From the NCBI RefSeq assembly GCF_035917275.1, contig NZ_CP108509.1:186001-250000 (forward strand): a stretch of DNA of 64,000 nucleotides, read 5' to 3'. Shown here piece by piece: positions 25,945 to 34,701 of the stretch; position 1 is the stretch's first letter; each line of letters opens with the position of its first letter. Position numbers and translations under genes: made by a program. The notes under the pieces were generated by a model. That model made no database searches. It was not told where the DNA came from and saw only the letters and a list, made by a program, of their open reading frames with translations. This DNA comes from Streptomyces sp. NBC_01237 (GTDB taxonomy: Bacteria; Actinomycetota; Actinomycetes; Streptomycetales; Streptomycetaceae).

Positions 25945-26250
25945 TCAGCCTGGCGCCGGGCGAAAGATCCTTACGCAGGATGCGCTCCACGGCGGCACCC
26001 TCGCCTACGCGGCCTCGCTGCAGCAGCCCGTGCTCGCCCTCCACACCAGCCTCACCGAGGAGGAGGCCCTGCGCTGCCGGGACTACTGGACCCCGGTGGG
26101 GCGACCGAGCCCCGCCGGAGACCGTCGCCTCCCCCTACCGGGCCCTGGCCCGCTCGTCAACCATCTGGAGGCACTGCACCGGCAGCACCCGGATCTGGCA
26201 CTGCCCGTGATCCTCCCGAAAATCGTCACCCACCAGCGACGTCACCAGTT
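25945..26250 (+). pseudogene. APC-type amino acid permease remnant (C-terminal domain)
   Basis: One frame reads TLAYAASLQQPVLALHTSLTEEEALRCRDYW, a neighbouring frame WGDRAPPETVASPYRALA, and the first frame resumes with LVNHLEALHRQHPDLALPVILPKIV. Together they reproduce the soluble C-terminal domain of Streptomyces APC-family permeases (QPVxALHxxxTEEEAxxxRxYW...SPYRxLxxPLVxYxExLHxxxPDLxLxVVLPEIV). Two frameshifts and the lack of membrane helices show that this is a decayed fragment. Confidence 0.6.
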
Positions 26251-26320
26251 CCCGTTGCGATGCCGCCGTCCGCCGACGGCAACGGAGGGGGGCGGGCGGG
26301 CTCATCCCGAGCGGGCGGGG

Positions 26321-26752
26321 CTATTTCCGGCCCCGCCGGATCCAGTGCGCGCGGCGCTGGTACCTGGCCACCGGAGGCGGCGGGTCCGCGGCGGGCACGG
26401 GGGGCGTGGCACGGGCGTCCTGACCGTCCGCTCCACCCGGCGGCACACGGGGAGCATCCGCCGGCGGGCGGAGCCCTTCCGGGGAGTAGTCGGTTCGCGC
26501 GATGCTGTCCACCAACTGCGACTCGGTGAAGTTCTCAGAGCCTGGCACATGCGGAACGAAACCGATCAGGACCCCGTCACCGACGATCTCCGCGTCGAGC
26601 CCGGCGGCTCCGTCAACGTCCCAGAGCGCCTCGATGCCCTCGTCGAGGACCACACGGATACCGAATTCATAGACACCCGCCTGGACAAGGTGGGCCATCA
26701 CCTTGCGTTCACGGAGCGCCGACACGATGCGCTCGGCACGTTCCGAATCCAT
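26321..26752 (-). CDS. Hypothetical protein
   Basis: ATG 26752 follows GGAGG at nine bases and gives 143 residues. The first 90 look like a folded domain (MDSERAERIVSALRERKVMAHLVQAGVYEFGIRVVLDEGIEALWDVDGAAGLDAEIVGDGVLIGFVPHV). The remainder is a Pro/Arg-rich, probably disordered tail. No signal peptide or membrane helix is present. I do not recognise the family. Confidence 0.6.
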   Translation of the reverse strand: MDSERAERIVSALRERKVMAHLVQAGVYEFGIRVVLDEGIEALWDVDGAAGLDAEIVGDGVLIGFVPHVPGSENFTESQLVDSIARTDYSPEGLRPPADAPRVPPGGADGQDARATPPVPAADPPPPVARYQRRAHWIRRGRK

Positions 26753-27299
26753 CGCAACCGCACCTCCTCGTCTCCGCGTGCCCCTGAACCGGGCGCGTCG
26801 CCACACGGCGGGAGCGATCGTGCAGCCTGATGTCCGCGATCACCCTCCACTCCACCGTAACCCCGCCGGTCACCCGCGACTCGGCGGCGTCCGACCGGCC
26901 CAGTGGCCCGGCGACAGGGCTCAGCGGCTCGTGGTGACCCTCGTGGTGACCTCTGCACGAGAGGTAATAGGCGATCACCGGCCTCAACCACCACCCCACC
27001 GCGGACGCCCGGCCCGCAGCGGCGGCCCGTGCCGCCGACAACGGCCAAGCGGAAACGCGGAGGTCGTGGTCGTAGTTGATGACCCATGGGGTCTCGATGG
27101 TGCGGGTCTCCAGGATTCCGTGGTTGTAGTCGCCGTAGACAAAATGCGTGAAGGTGCCCTCCTGGATATGAATCTCGCAGTCACCACCCTCCAGGGTCTC
27201 CGCCCGGGTGGTACCGCCGACGCAGAGCCCCGGCAGAGACTCGTGGAGCGCGATCGGACCGGACACCGTCAGATCGCCGGTGATCATCACCGGGTCCAC
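26709..27299 (-). CDS. Hypothetical protein, possibly 3-prime altered
   Basis: The first 80 residues are beta-rich and protein-like (MITGDLTVSGPIALHESLPGLCVGGTTRAETLEGGDCEIHIQEGTFTHFVYGDYNHGILE). They recall small Streptomyces proteins built from short repeated strands. After about residue 90 the sequence becomes Arg/His/Gly-rich and less convincing, and it overlaps the downstream gene by 44 bases, so the original stop may have been lost. GTG 27299 or ATG 27287 could start it. Confidence 0.4.
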   Translation of the reverse strand: MDPVMITGDLTVSGPIALHESLPGLCVGGTTRAETLEGGDCEIHIQEGTFTHFVYGDYNHGILETRTIETPWVINYDHDLRVSAWPLSAARAAAAGRASAVGWWLRPVIAYYLSCRGHHEGHHEPLSPVAGPLGRSDAAESRVTGGVTVEWRVIADIRLHDRSRRVATRPVQGHAETRRCGCDGFGTCRAHRVGAP

Positions 27300-27346
27300 A
27301 TCGTCCGGACTTCCGGTCCCGGCGACGGGCTTCGAGGAAGCCCTCC

Positions 27347-27502
27347 ATGCCCACCTCGCAGGTCACCGACGCGATCGAGATGGCCGCGGCCGCCTGCGGC
27401 GGCCGGGTCCGGGACGTCTTTCCCACGGACAGGGGCGCGCCATCTGGATCGGCCGACTTCGGCGAGGTCTGCGCTCACACGATGACAACGCCCTCGCCGT
27501 GA
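27347..27502 (+). pseudogene. IS3-family OrfB (integrase-like) remnant
   Basis: The frame reads TSQVTDAIEMAAAACGGRVRDVFPTDRGAPSGSADFGEVC. It matches the IS3-family rve domain around its second catalytic Asp (VxxAxxMAxxxRGGxVxxVIFHSDRGxQYTSxxFxxxC). An alternative frame nearby supplies DDNALAVK, which fits the DNA-x-AEF block with its catalytic Glu lost. No first catalytic Asp region and no inverted repeats could be assigned. The rest of 27300-27806 holds nothing I can name. Confidence 0.55.
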
Positions 27503-27806
27503 AACCCGGTGTCCACCGCCGGGGATCCCCTTCAGCAAGGGCCTGAACCTCGGGCCCACACAACTGATCCGGTTCCGCACCTGCATGCCGTCCTACGGCG
27601 GGACAGGGCGTCGTGTCCGCTGCGGAGGGTGCAGAGCGTCCGATCCCAGCGGGAGGAGCCGTCGTGGAGGAAATCCTCAGCATCTGAGGGGTTGATGGCG
27701 CTTTTCCAAGTCCTCGGCCCCTGTGGCTGGTCCTGATCCGAGGTGCGGTGGAAGGTGTCGCAGTCGGAGCCGGGCGGCATTGCCCGGCGCAGTGAGGGAG
27801 AGTTTC

Positions 27807-29411
27807 TTGAACGTCACGACAACAAACGCGCCGGTGGACCGGCGGGTGGTGACACTCGTGATGGCCTGCGTGGGTGTGTTCGTCGCCTATCTGCCGGTGA
27901 CCACGGTCTCGGTGAGTCTGCCGGCCATCCAGCGGGCGCTGAACGCGTCGACGTCCGAGCTGTCGTGGGTGTCCTCGGCGTTCGTGCTGCCGGTGGCCGC
28001 GCTGATCCTGACCTCCGGAGTCTTCGGCGATGTCCACGGCCGCAAGAAGGTGTTCCAGGCGGGCCTGGCCTTCTGTGCGCTGGGAGCGACCGTTTCGCTG
28101 TCCGCACAGTCGGTTCAGAGCGTATGGGCGGGGCAGGCCCTGTCGGGCGTTGGTTCGGCCGCACTGCAGCCGATGACGCTGGCGCTGATCAGTCACGCGG
28201 TCCCGGACCCGAGGGAACGCGGGAAGTTCATCGGCCTGTGGGCGACGTCCCTGATGGCGGCACTCGCGGTCGGCCCGCTGATCGCCGGGTTGATCGTGGA
28301 CCATTTCGCCTGGCGGTGGATCTTCCTGCCGACCGTCCCGGTGGCCCTCCTGGTGATGGCCCTGTCGGTCCCGCTGCTGAGGGACTCCCGCGCTCCCGGC
28401 TCTCGCCGCCTGGACTGGCCCGGCCAGATCACCGCCGCACTCGCCGTCACCGCGCTCGTGTACGGCGTCATCGAAGGTGGAGCCGGTTCCTTCGCAGACG
28501 CCCGGGTGATGGTGGCTCTGTCGGTGGCGGCAGTCGCCTTGGTGGCGTTCGTCCTGGTGGAGAAACGCAGTGAGAGCCCGATGCTCGACCTCTCGTTGTT
28601 CCGCAGCCCGGCATTCACCGCGACGACCGTGGTCATCATGATCACTTTTCTCGGGCTGATCGGCTTCTTCTTCGTACTGAGCCTGTACTTCGGCACGGTG
28701 CAGCACCTCAGCACCCTTGAAGCGGGCCTGCGACTGCTGATGGTCACGCTGGTTCCCGTTGCGCTGGGCGGGGTGTTCGGGCGACTGTCCCGGAAGGTTT
28801 CGGCCCGTGTCCTGATTACCGGCGGACTGCTGGTCACCGCGGCCGCGCTGCTGAGTCTCACCACGATCGACGCGGTCACCTCGTTCGGTTCGCTGGCCTG
28901 GCGCCTGGCCCTGCTCGGCCTGGGGCTCGGCACGACATTCACCGCGGTCACGGCCACCGCGGTCGCTTCGGTGCCGCATCACCTGGCCGGTATGGCGGCG
29001 GCCGGTAACAATGCCTTCCGGCAGGTCGGCGGCGCGCTGGGCCCGGCTGTTCTGGGCACGCTCCTGACCACCAAGGCCGTCGACGCGCTGCCTGGCCACC
29101 TCGCCGGCGTCGACGGTACGGCAGGCGCGCGCATCATCTCCGCCGTGGAGACGGGCGGCTTCGGCGCGGTGGCCCGGATGGACCTGGGACCGATGAGAGG
29201 CAAGACGCTCGGGGCCCTGTCCGAAGCCTTCGTCGACGGCCTCCATCTCTGCCTGATCGTCTCGGCGGCACTCATGCTGCTCGCAGCCGTGATCAGCGCG
29301 CTCCTGCTGCGCCGCACACGGCAGACCTCGGTTACCGTGGCCGTGGGCACCGCGTCCAACGCGACGCCCACGGCTGCTGCGGCGGCCGCTCAGGAGCGCA
29401 TCAGCCAGTGA
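27807..29411 (+). CDS. MFS exporter, DHA2 (14-helix) family
   Basis: TTG 27807 lies seven bases after GGGAG, giving 534 residues; the in-frame upstream residues are not membrane-like. The protein has about 14 membrane helices and the DHA2 signatures: SLPAIQRALNASTSELSWVSSAFVLPVAALILTSG, GVFGDVHGRKKVFQAG (motif A) and GSAALQPMTLALI with the downstream PDPRERGKFIG. Members of this EmrB/QacA-like family export drugs, dyes or self-made metabolites by proton antiport. The next gene is an Lrp/AsnC regulator on the same strand, likely its controller. Confidence 0.88.
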   Translation: MNVTTTNAPVDRRVVTLVMACVGVFVAYLPVTTVSVSLPAIQRALNASTSELSWVSSAFVLPVAALILTSGVFGDVHGRKKVFQAGLAFCALGATVSLSAQSVQSVWAGQALSGVGSAALQPMTLALISHAVPDPRERGKFIGLWATSLMAALAVGPLIAGLIVDHFAWRWIFLPTVPVALLVMALSVPLLRDSRAPGSRRLDWPGQITAALAVTALVYGVIEGGAGSFADARVMVALSVAAVALVAFVLVEKRSESPMLDLSLFRSPAFTATTVVIMITFLGLIGFFFVLSLYFGTVQHLSTLEAGLRLLMVTLVPVALGGVFGRLSRKVSARVLITGGLLVTAAALLSLTTIDAVTSFGSLAWRLALLGLGLGTTFTAVTATAVASVPHHLAGMAAAGNNAFRQVGGALGPAVLGTLLTTKAVDALPGHLAGVDGTAGARIISAVETGGFGAVARMDLGPMRGKTLGALSEAFVDGLHLCLIVSAALMLLAAVISALLLRRTRQTSVTVAVGTASNATPTAAAAAAQERISQ

Positions 29412-29597
29412 CGGTCCGCCGGGTCGGATTGGGCCGCGGGATGCGGGCGGTTCGGCGCGGCTGCCGCCCTGGGAACGGGTGGCACCCCCGCGAGGCCCGG
29501 GACACCGCACTGACGGCGTTCCGGGCCTCAGCGGTCAAGGCCGTGGACGATGAGTCCGGCCATAACCCCCTACCCCCTTGTGGCAGGAGACATCCTG

Positions 29598-30584
29598 GTG
29601 AACACCCGCACACCCGACGCACTCGACCTGAAGCTGCTCCAGGCCCTGCAGCTCGACGGGCGGGCGCCGTTCAGCCGTATCGCGCAGGTGCTGGGTGTCT
29701 CCGAGCAGACCATCGCCCGACGGTTTCGCCGCCTGCACAGCACGGCAGGGCTGCGCGTCCTCGGAATCACCGACGAGAGCAGGCTCGGCCGCAGCAGCTG
29801 GATCGTCCGGCTGTGCTGCACACCGAACGTGGCCGACCCGCTTGCCGAGGCGCTCGCCAAGAGACCCGACACCGCACACGTCGCTCTGATCTCCGGTGGC
29901 ACCGAGGTGATGTGTGCGATGAAGCCGCGCAGTCGGCAGGAGCGCGACGAGCTGCTCTTCGACCGCATGCAACGCACCCCCCGCGTCACGTCGGTCAGCG
30001 CCCACTGCGTGCTGCACTCCTTCTACGGCGGCGCCCTCGGCTGGCTCACGAAGATCAGCGCTCTCACTCCGGAGGAGGAGACCGCCCTCCGGCCGACAGC
30101 GGGCGAACCGACCGCCGGTCCCGTATCGCTCGATCCGGCCGATGAGCGGCTGCTCGCCCTGCTCCGGCGCGACGGGCGAGCCACGCTCACCGAACTCCAG
30201 ACCGCGACGGGTCTGTCGGAATCCGTGGTCAAGAGGCGCCTGGGGCACCTGAGGGCAACAGGCGTGCTCTACTTCGACGTCCAGCACGACCACGAACCCC
30301 TGGGCCAGGAAGCCAACGCAATGCTCTGGCTCACCGTGGCCCCGGCCAGGCTCGCCGAGGTCGGCCAGGCGCTCGCAGCACACCCGGAAGTCCGCTTCGC
30401 CGCCGCGACCACCGGCCCGGCCAGCATCGTCGTCTCCACCCTCCACCCGGGCGTCAACGATCTGTACACCTATCTGAGCGCCAAAGTCGGGGCCCTCGAC
30501 GGCGTGCAGTCCGTGGAAACAGCCCTCATCCTCCGCCAGGTGAAACACCTCACCTACGAACAGCCCCGCACACGCCTCGCCTAA
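29598..30584 (+). CDS. Two-domain Lrp/AsnC-family regulator
   Basis: GTG 29598 follows GGAG at eight bases and gives 328 residues, about twice a normal Lrp protein. Each half has an AsnC-type helix-turn-helix (ALDLKLLQALQLDGRAPFSRIAQVLGVSEQTIARRFRRL; SLDPADERLLALLRRDGRATLTELQTATGLSESVVKRRLGHL) and each is followed by an effector (RAM-like) region. Such tandem proteins are common in Streptomyces. It lies directly after the MFS exporter gene and probably governs it. The ligand is unknown. Confidence 0.85.
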   Translation: MNTRTPDALDLKLLQALQLDGRAPFSRIAQVLGVSEQTIARRFRRLHSTAGLRVLGITDESRLGRSSWIVRLCCTPNVADPLAEALAKRPDTAHVALISGGTEVMCAMKPRSRQERDELLFDRMQRTPRVTSVSAHCVLHSFYGGALGWLTKISALTPEEETALRPTAGEPTAGPVSLDPADERLLALLRRDGRATLTELQTATGLSESVVKRRLGHLRATGVLYFDVQHDHEPLGQEANAMLWLTVAPARLAEVGQALAAHPEVRFAAATTGPASIVVSTLHPGVNDLYTYLSAKVGALDGVQSVETALILRQVKHLTYEQPRTRLA

Positions 30585-30616
30585 GGGCTGTCCCGTCATC
30601 CCTTGTGGGATCAGCG

Positions 30617-30708
30617 CACGGCGTCGGATGCGGTGTATCGCAAGGCGGAGGAATGTTCGCATACTGGATGTATTCGGGCGTTCCGACAACGCCGCGAGGT
30701 GCCGTAGC
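30617..30708. repeat. Structured palindromic intergenic repeat candidate
   Basis: A roughly 90-base block contains CGCAAGGCGG near its start and CGCCGCGAGGTGC near its end, so the ends can pair imperfectly into a long stem. An inner ATAC...GTAT pair caps it. I recall very similar blocks scattered in Streptomyces intergenic DNA; that is from memory and untested here. It lies between the Lrp gene and the convergent acetyltransferase gene, so it may also serve as a terminator. Confidence 0.45.
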
Positions 30709-30746
30709 TAAGGTTGGAGTCATCCGGATCCGGCTCCGCGACACCG

Positions 30747-31775
30747 CTACATGATCGGGTCCAATGCGCGCTCGAGCTGGTACATGGTCTCCACAGGGCG
30801 GAAGCCGAGACGCTTGTTCACCGCGTGCATCGCGTCGTTGACCTCGGCCGTCCACGTGTGCACACGGCGGGCATGCGGGTAATGCTCACTGAGCAGGCGC
30901 AGGTTGGAGAGTTTCGCGAGTGTGCCGAGACCGCGTCCGCGCTGGGAGCGCAGTACGAAGGTGTTGTCCTGCAGCACTTCCCGGCTCTCACCGCCCATCA
31001 CGAACATCATTGTGTACCCGACGGGCCCGTCGCCCTGATCGCTGATCAGGGTGGTGACAAGGCCGTACCCCTGCTCGATCAGCCGCTCCTGGCTGCGCAG
31101 GACACGCTCCGCGTCGTGGACGACCGGCTCGCGGCTGAGTCCGCCTGTCGGCACGTCGGCGTCCATCAGGGTGTGCAGGTGCGCGAAGTGTTCGAGTACG
31201 TCGTGCGGCGGTACGCCGGTCCACCCGACGACTCGGTACTCCGCGGCGCGCTTCGCGGTGGTCTCTTCGAGTGCCCTCAGCTTCTCCTCGGATACAGGCA
31301 CGTCGAGCATCAGCCGAAGTTCGGTGTGTTTGGGCGAGAAGCCACAGGCGAGGGCGAAGCGGCCGCCCGGGCTGGCGGTGAGAGTGTGCGCGCCGACGCC
31401 AGCCGCGTCGACCTCGGCGGTCAGTACGGTCCTGCCCTCCTGGCGGGCTACGTTGCGAAGATGGTCGAACATCGCGCGCCCGACGCCGCGGTGACGGGAG
31501 CGTGGCGGGATGCCTATCCCGATTTCGGCGAGGCGCTTGTTGTCGCGGCGCGGCAACTCAAGCAGCGCGGTGCCGACACACTCCGTGCCGCGCCAGGCGC
31601 CATACGCGCGGCGATCATAGTTCAGATTGCCGTCGTTGCTCCGCAGCGAGGTCAGCACGGCCTCGCGCGCAACCACGACGGGTGCCACGCGGTCGGCGGA
31701 CGCGGCCTCCCGCAACGCGCAGTACCAAGCGTCGGTCTCGTCGGGACGCTGCAGATCAAGACCACGAATCTCCAT
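30747..31775 (-). CDS. Double-GNAT N-acetyltransferase
   Basis: I take ATG 31775 (342 residues); an in-frame GTG at 31793 is possible. The N-terminal half has IGIPPRSRHRGVGRAMFDHLRNVARQEG, the acetyl-CoA-binding (R/Q)xxGxG/A motif. The C-terminal half repeats it as VLRSQRGRGLGTLAKLSNLRLL followed by NDAMHAVNKRLGFRPVE. Two fused GNAT domains of this kind are frequent in actinomycetes and usually only one is active. Substrates may be small amines. No operon partner is visible. Confidence 0.8.
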   Translation of the reverse strand: MEIRGLDLQRPDETDAWYCALREAASADRVAPVVVAREAVLTSLRSNDGNLNYDRRAYGAWRGTECVGTALLELPRRDNKRLAEIGIGIPPRSRHRGVGRAMFDHLRNVARQEGRTVLTAEVDAAGVGAHTLTASPGGRFALACGFSPKHTELRLMLDVPVSEEKLRALEETTAKRAAEYRVVGWTGVPPHDVLEHFAHLHTLMDADVPTGGLSREPVVHDAERVLRSQERLIEQGYGLVTTLISDQGDGPVGYTMMFVMGGESREVLQDNTFVLRSQRGRGLGTLAKLSNLRLLSEHYPHARRVHTWTAEVNDAMHAVNKRLGFRPVETMYQLERALDPIM

Positions 31776-31920
31776 CCGTGCAGAGTCATTCACGACCAGC
31801 AAGGCCGCAACGGGTTTTCCCGGTGAGGAGTGCGCGGTGCGTATGAAAACCCATGGCGTCCAGGGACGCTTGCGCCGCCCGTACCGACCTCGCCCACCGG
31901 CGCTCGCGCACGCCCCCCGT

Positions 31921-31950
31921 CATCGCCGGTCATCGCCGGTCATCGCCGGT
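31921..31950. repeat. Three tandem copies of a 10-bp unit
   Basis: The unit CATCGCCGGT is repeated three times exactly, directly beside the decayed IS701 copy. It could come from slippage. Its length is not a multiple of three. Confidence 0.8.
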
Positions 31951-31985
31951 CAAGCAGTACCAGCCGGACTTCTCCTGGGACCGTG

Positions 31986-32500
31986 TCACAGCGTGGTCGT
32001 GCAGCCGTCGATGCGTACAAGGTCGGCGACGGTGGCTCCCAGGGGTGCGCCGGCGAGGTGGTAGGCGATCTCGTCGGGCTCGGCGATGCTGCGGCGGGCC
32101 GCCATTCAGCGTTGCCGTGTGGGTTCGTCGCCGTCGAACTCCCACTCGGTCGGCGGGCGGGCTGCCGCCCAGTCGTAGAAGCGCTCGCCCTTCGCGCCGC
32201 TGCCTACGGACAGCCACTGCCAGGCCTCCGGTGGTGCTCGCGGTCGCCGGTCCAGGACTTGGGCAGGTGGAACTCTCCGTCGACCAAGGTGTGGCCGCGG
32301 GTGGTGGCGTAGGCGGCGAAGACCCCGATCTGACCATTCTCGGTGCGGCCTGCGGTGCCGGAGTACTGGCGCTGCACACCGGCGGAGGTAGTGCCCTTCT
32401 TCACGAAGCCTGTGTCGTCGATGATCAGTACGCCGTTGTGTCCGCGCCAAGGTGCTCGGCGATCGTGATCTTGCCGGCTGTGCCGGGGCACCCCGTCGTC
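31986..32500 (-). pseudogene. IS701-family transposase remnant
   Basis: Fragments in different minus-strand frames read AEHLGAD, then [61 protein letters not shown], then GAKGERFYDWAA-PTEWEFDGDEP, then ARRSIAEPDEIAYHLAGAPLGATVADLVRIDG. This is the order seen in IS701-type DDE transposases, with the first catalytic Asp in LIIDDTGF. At least two frameshifts and missing ends make it inactive. No inverted repeats were found. Confidence 0.85.
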
Positions 32501-32534
32501 GCGCTCAGCCAGTCGCCCCGGCTACCCTCCGGCC

Positions 32535-32861
32535 ATGGAGCAGGACCACCCCCTCATTCGCGACGCCTTCCCCGATCTCATCGCCGAGCTGATTGCCCTC
32601 CTGGAGGACGAAGGCGAACGCGAGCTGGCCATCTGCGCGTGGGATCTGCGTCTGGTTGACGAGTGCGGCTGCGGCGATGGCTTTTGCCAGAGCATCCGGA
32701 CGGCAGATCATCCGCAGGGGCAGCCGTACGGCCCGGGCCATCGGTGCGTGCCTCTCCTGCCCTCGAAAGGCATGCTGATCCTGGACGTCGTGGACGGCCG
32801 GATCATGTACATCGAGATACTCGATCGGCCACCCATGCACCGTCGGGGTCCACAGCCGTGA
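32535..32861 (+). CDS. Small conserved-looking hypothetical protein
   Basis: The protein is 108 residues: MEQDHPLIRDAFPDLIAELIALLEDEGERELAICAWDLRLVDECGCGDGFCQSIRT and later GMLILDVVDGRIMYIEILDRPP. It is acidic, has a CGCGDGFC cluster of three closely spaced Cys residues, and is soluble. The C-terminal ILDVVDGRIxxIEILDRPP phrase is one I associate with small actinobacterial proteins of unknown function. It lies on its own between a transposase relic and a convergent FG-GAP gene. Confidence 0.65.
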   Translation: MEQDHPLIRDAFPDLIAELIALLEDEGERELAICAWDLRLVDECGCGDGFCQSIRTADHPQGQPYGPGHRCVPLLPSKGMLILDVVDGRIMYIEILDRPPMHRRGPQP

Positions 32862-32963
32862 CATTCGCCCGAGCGCAAGACGAAGTGCGGGTCCGGGCTT
32901 GCCGACTCGTGTGCTCGGGAATACTGATGGGGCCGGGGGCCTGGTTCGACAGCAGGCATGTAC

Positions 32964-34306
32964 CTACGAACCTTGATCCGTGCTGGGGGCGACAGGGAAG
33001 GATGCCTCGTCACGGCCCGTGCCGTCGGTGATCCACCACCTGTCCCCGCCGAGAAGGGCCAGTTCCGCGCGGCCGTCGCCGTCCCAGTCGTGGACGGCGA
33101 AGAGCGTGCCGCCGTCGGGGCCGTCGTCACCCGGCACGGATCGCTCGGTGGAGTGCCAGGGTTTCGATCCGAGCCCGTGCTCGGAGCCGCCCCGCAGCAC
33201 CTCGATCCGCGCGTCCCCCGCCTCCTTCTTCTTGGTGAGCTGTACGGCCAGGTCGTCGCAGCCATCGCCGTTGAAGTCCCCGGCAGCGAGCCTGGCGCCG
33301 AAGCCCTCCTTGAAGTCACCGCCGTCCATGGTGACCCACTTCCCCGGCTCCTTCCCGTAGCGGACGTTGACCTGGCCGCGCCGGTGGGGGGTGTCGACCT
33401 CGTCGTAGCTGTCGACGTAGCTCCGGCCGATGGCGATGTCCTGGCGCCCGTCGCCGTCGAAGTCGCCGAAGACGATGTTCTCGCCTTCCGGCAGCCGCTC
33501 GGGTTCCTTGCTCAGACCGCCGGCGGTACGGGCGCCGCCGGTGAACAGCAGGGGCGGATCCCATGGAGAGCCGTAGAGCGCGAGATCGGTGGCGCGGTCG
33601 TCGTTCGCGTCCCCGGCGACCAGTACGGGTGACGCGCCCTCGTCGACCGGGCTGGGGATCTCCGCAGTGCTGACCGGGGCGCCGGAGCGCTTGAACGGTC
33701 CCTTGAGGACGATCAGTTCCCGAGCCTCGTTCTCGTCCCTGAACACCGCGAGGTCGGTGTGGCCGTCCCCGTCGAAGTCGCCGGCGACCGGCGCGGTGTG
33801 GTATCCGCTGCCCGGCAGCGGCACACGCCCGTGCGCTCCGCCGGCCCGAGGGCCCTTGGGGCCTCCCCACAGGACCTGGGCGGCACCGCTCACGACGAGG
33901 TCGGCGTGGCCGTCCTCATCCAGGTCGGCGACCGTGGGCTGCAACGGGTCGTCGCCCGTCTGGACGTCGTGCGGCACACCGAGGTCATCGTGGGCGAAGG
34001 CGGTCGTGCGGTCGGGGTCAGGACCGTGCTCGGAGCCGGGCACGACGAACAGGTCGAAGTTCTCCGTCTCGGAGATCTCGTGCACCAGATCGGCGAAGCC
34101 GTCCCGTCGAGGTCGGGGGTCGCGGGCGCGGCCTCGCGCGCGGAATCGACCGCCCGGCAGGGACTGTTGGGCACCGCACGCGCGCCGCCGGACGGACGAA
34201 GGACGAGAAACGCCACCGCCACCACCGCCACTACAAGGGAGGCCGCCACGGCGTGCCACATGCGCACATGGCGGAAGGAGGGACCGCCTGCTGTCGGAAA
34301 GTGCAT
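32964..34306 (-). pseudogene. FG-GAP/VCBS-repeat surface protein with an apparent frameshift
   Basis: From ATG 34306 one frame gives a membrane anchor or signal (MWHAVAASLVVAVVAVAFLVL) and reaches PDLDG; the other frame then continues DGFADLVHEISE and runs to the stop at 32964. The motif should read DxDGDGxxD, so one base appears to be missing near 34103. After it come repeated FG-GAP units (VADLDEDGHADLVV, AGDFDGDGHTDLAV, FGDFDGDGRQDIAI, AGDFNGDGCDDLAV, VHDWDGDGRAELAL) that bind calcium in a beta-propeller. Intact, it would be an extracytoplasmic, membrane-anchored protein of about 445 residues. Confidence 0.75.
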
Positions 34307-34701
34307 CAGCCCACTTCACGGCCGTGAACGCGGCCCGCACAAGGAAGCGGATCATTTCGTTACGGGGGTGATGCACGACGGTCCTGCCCTCCCTTCCGGC
34401 CCACGGGGACGCACGGCGGTGAGCCAGGGCTTCTTCCGGCCGGATCTCGGCATCGTCCGGGTAGCCCCGCGGGCTTCGATCTGTGAGGAGCGAAGCGGAT
34501 CGCGGCGCTCGTCGCCTTCGCCGGGGACGACGCGATCGTCAACACCCCGGGCCGGGCCCGGAAGGCCGATGATACGGATCTTCATCTGGGCGGCCCAACG
34601 CTCAAGACAGTGCCCTGCATGGCACGTTGGCCCCTTCGTATCGGACTCTCCGCGGCCAACACCGGCCGGTCGGGTCGATGCGCTGGGCGGTACGGGGCGG
34701 C

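Noticed and set aside
31921..31950. Three 10-base repeats considered as a CRISPR-like array
   Set aside because: Units are contiguous with no spacers and only three copies; this is a simple tandem repeat.
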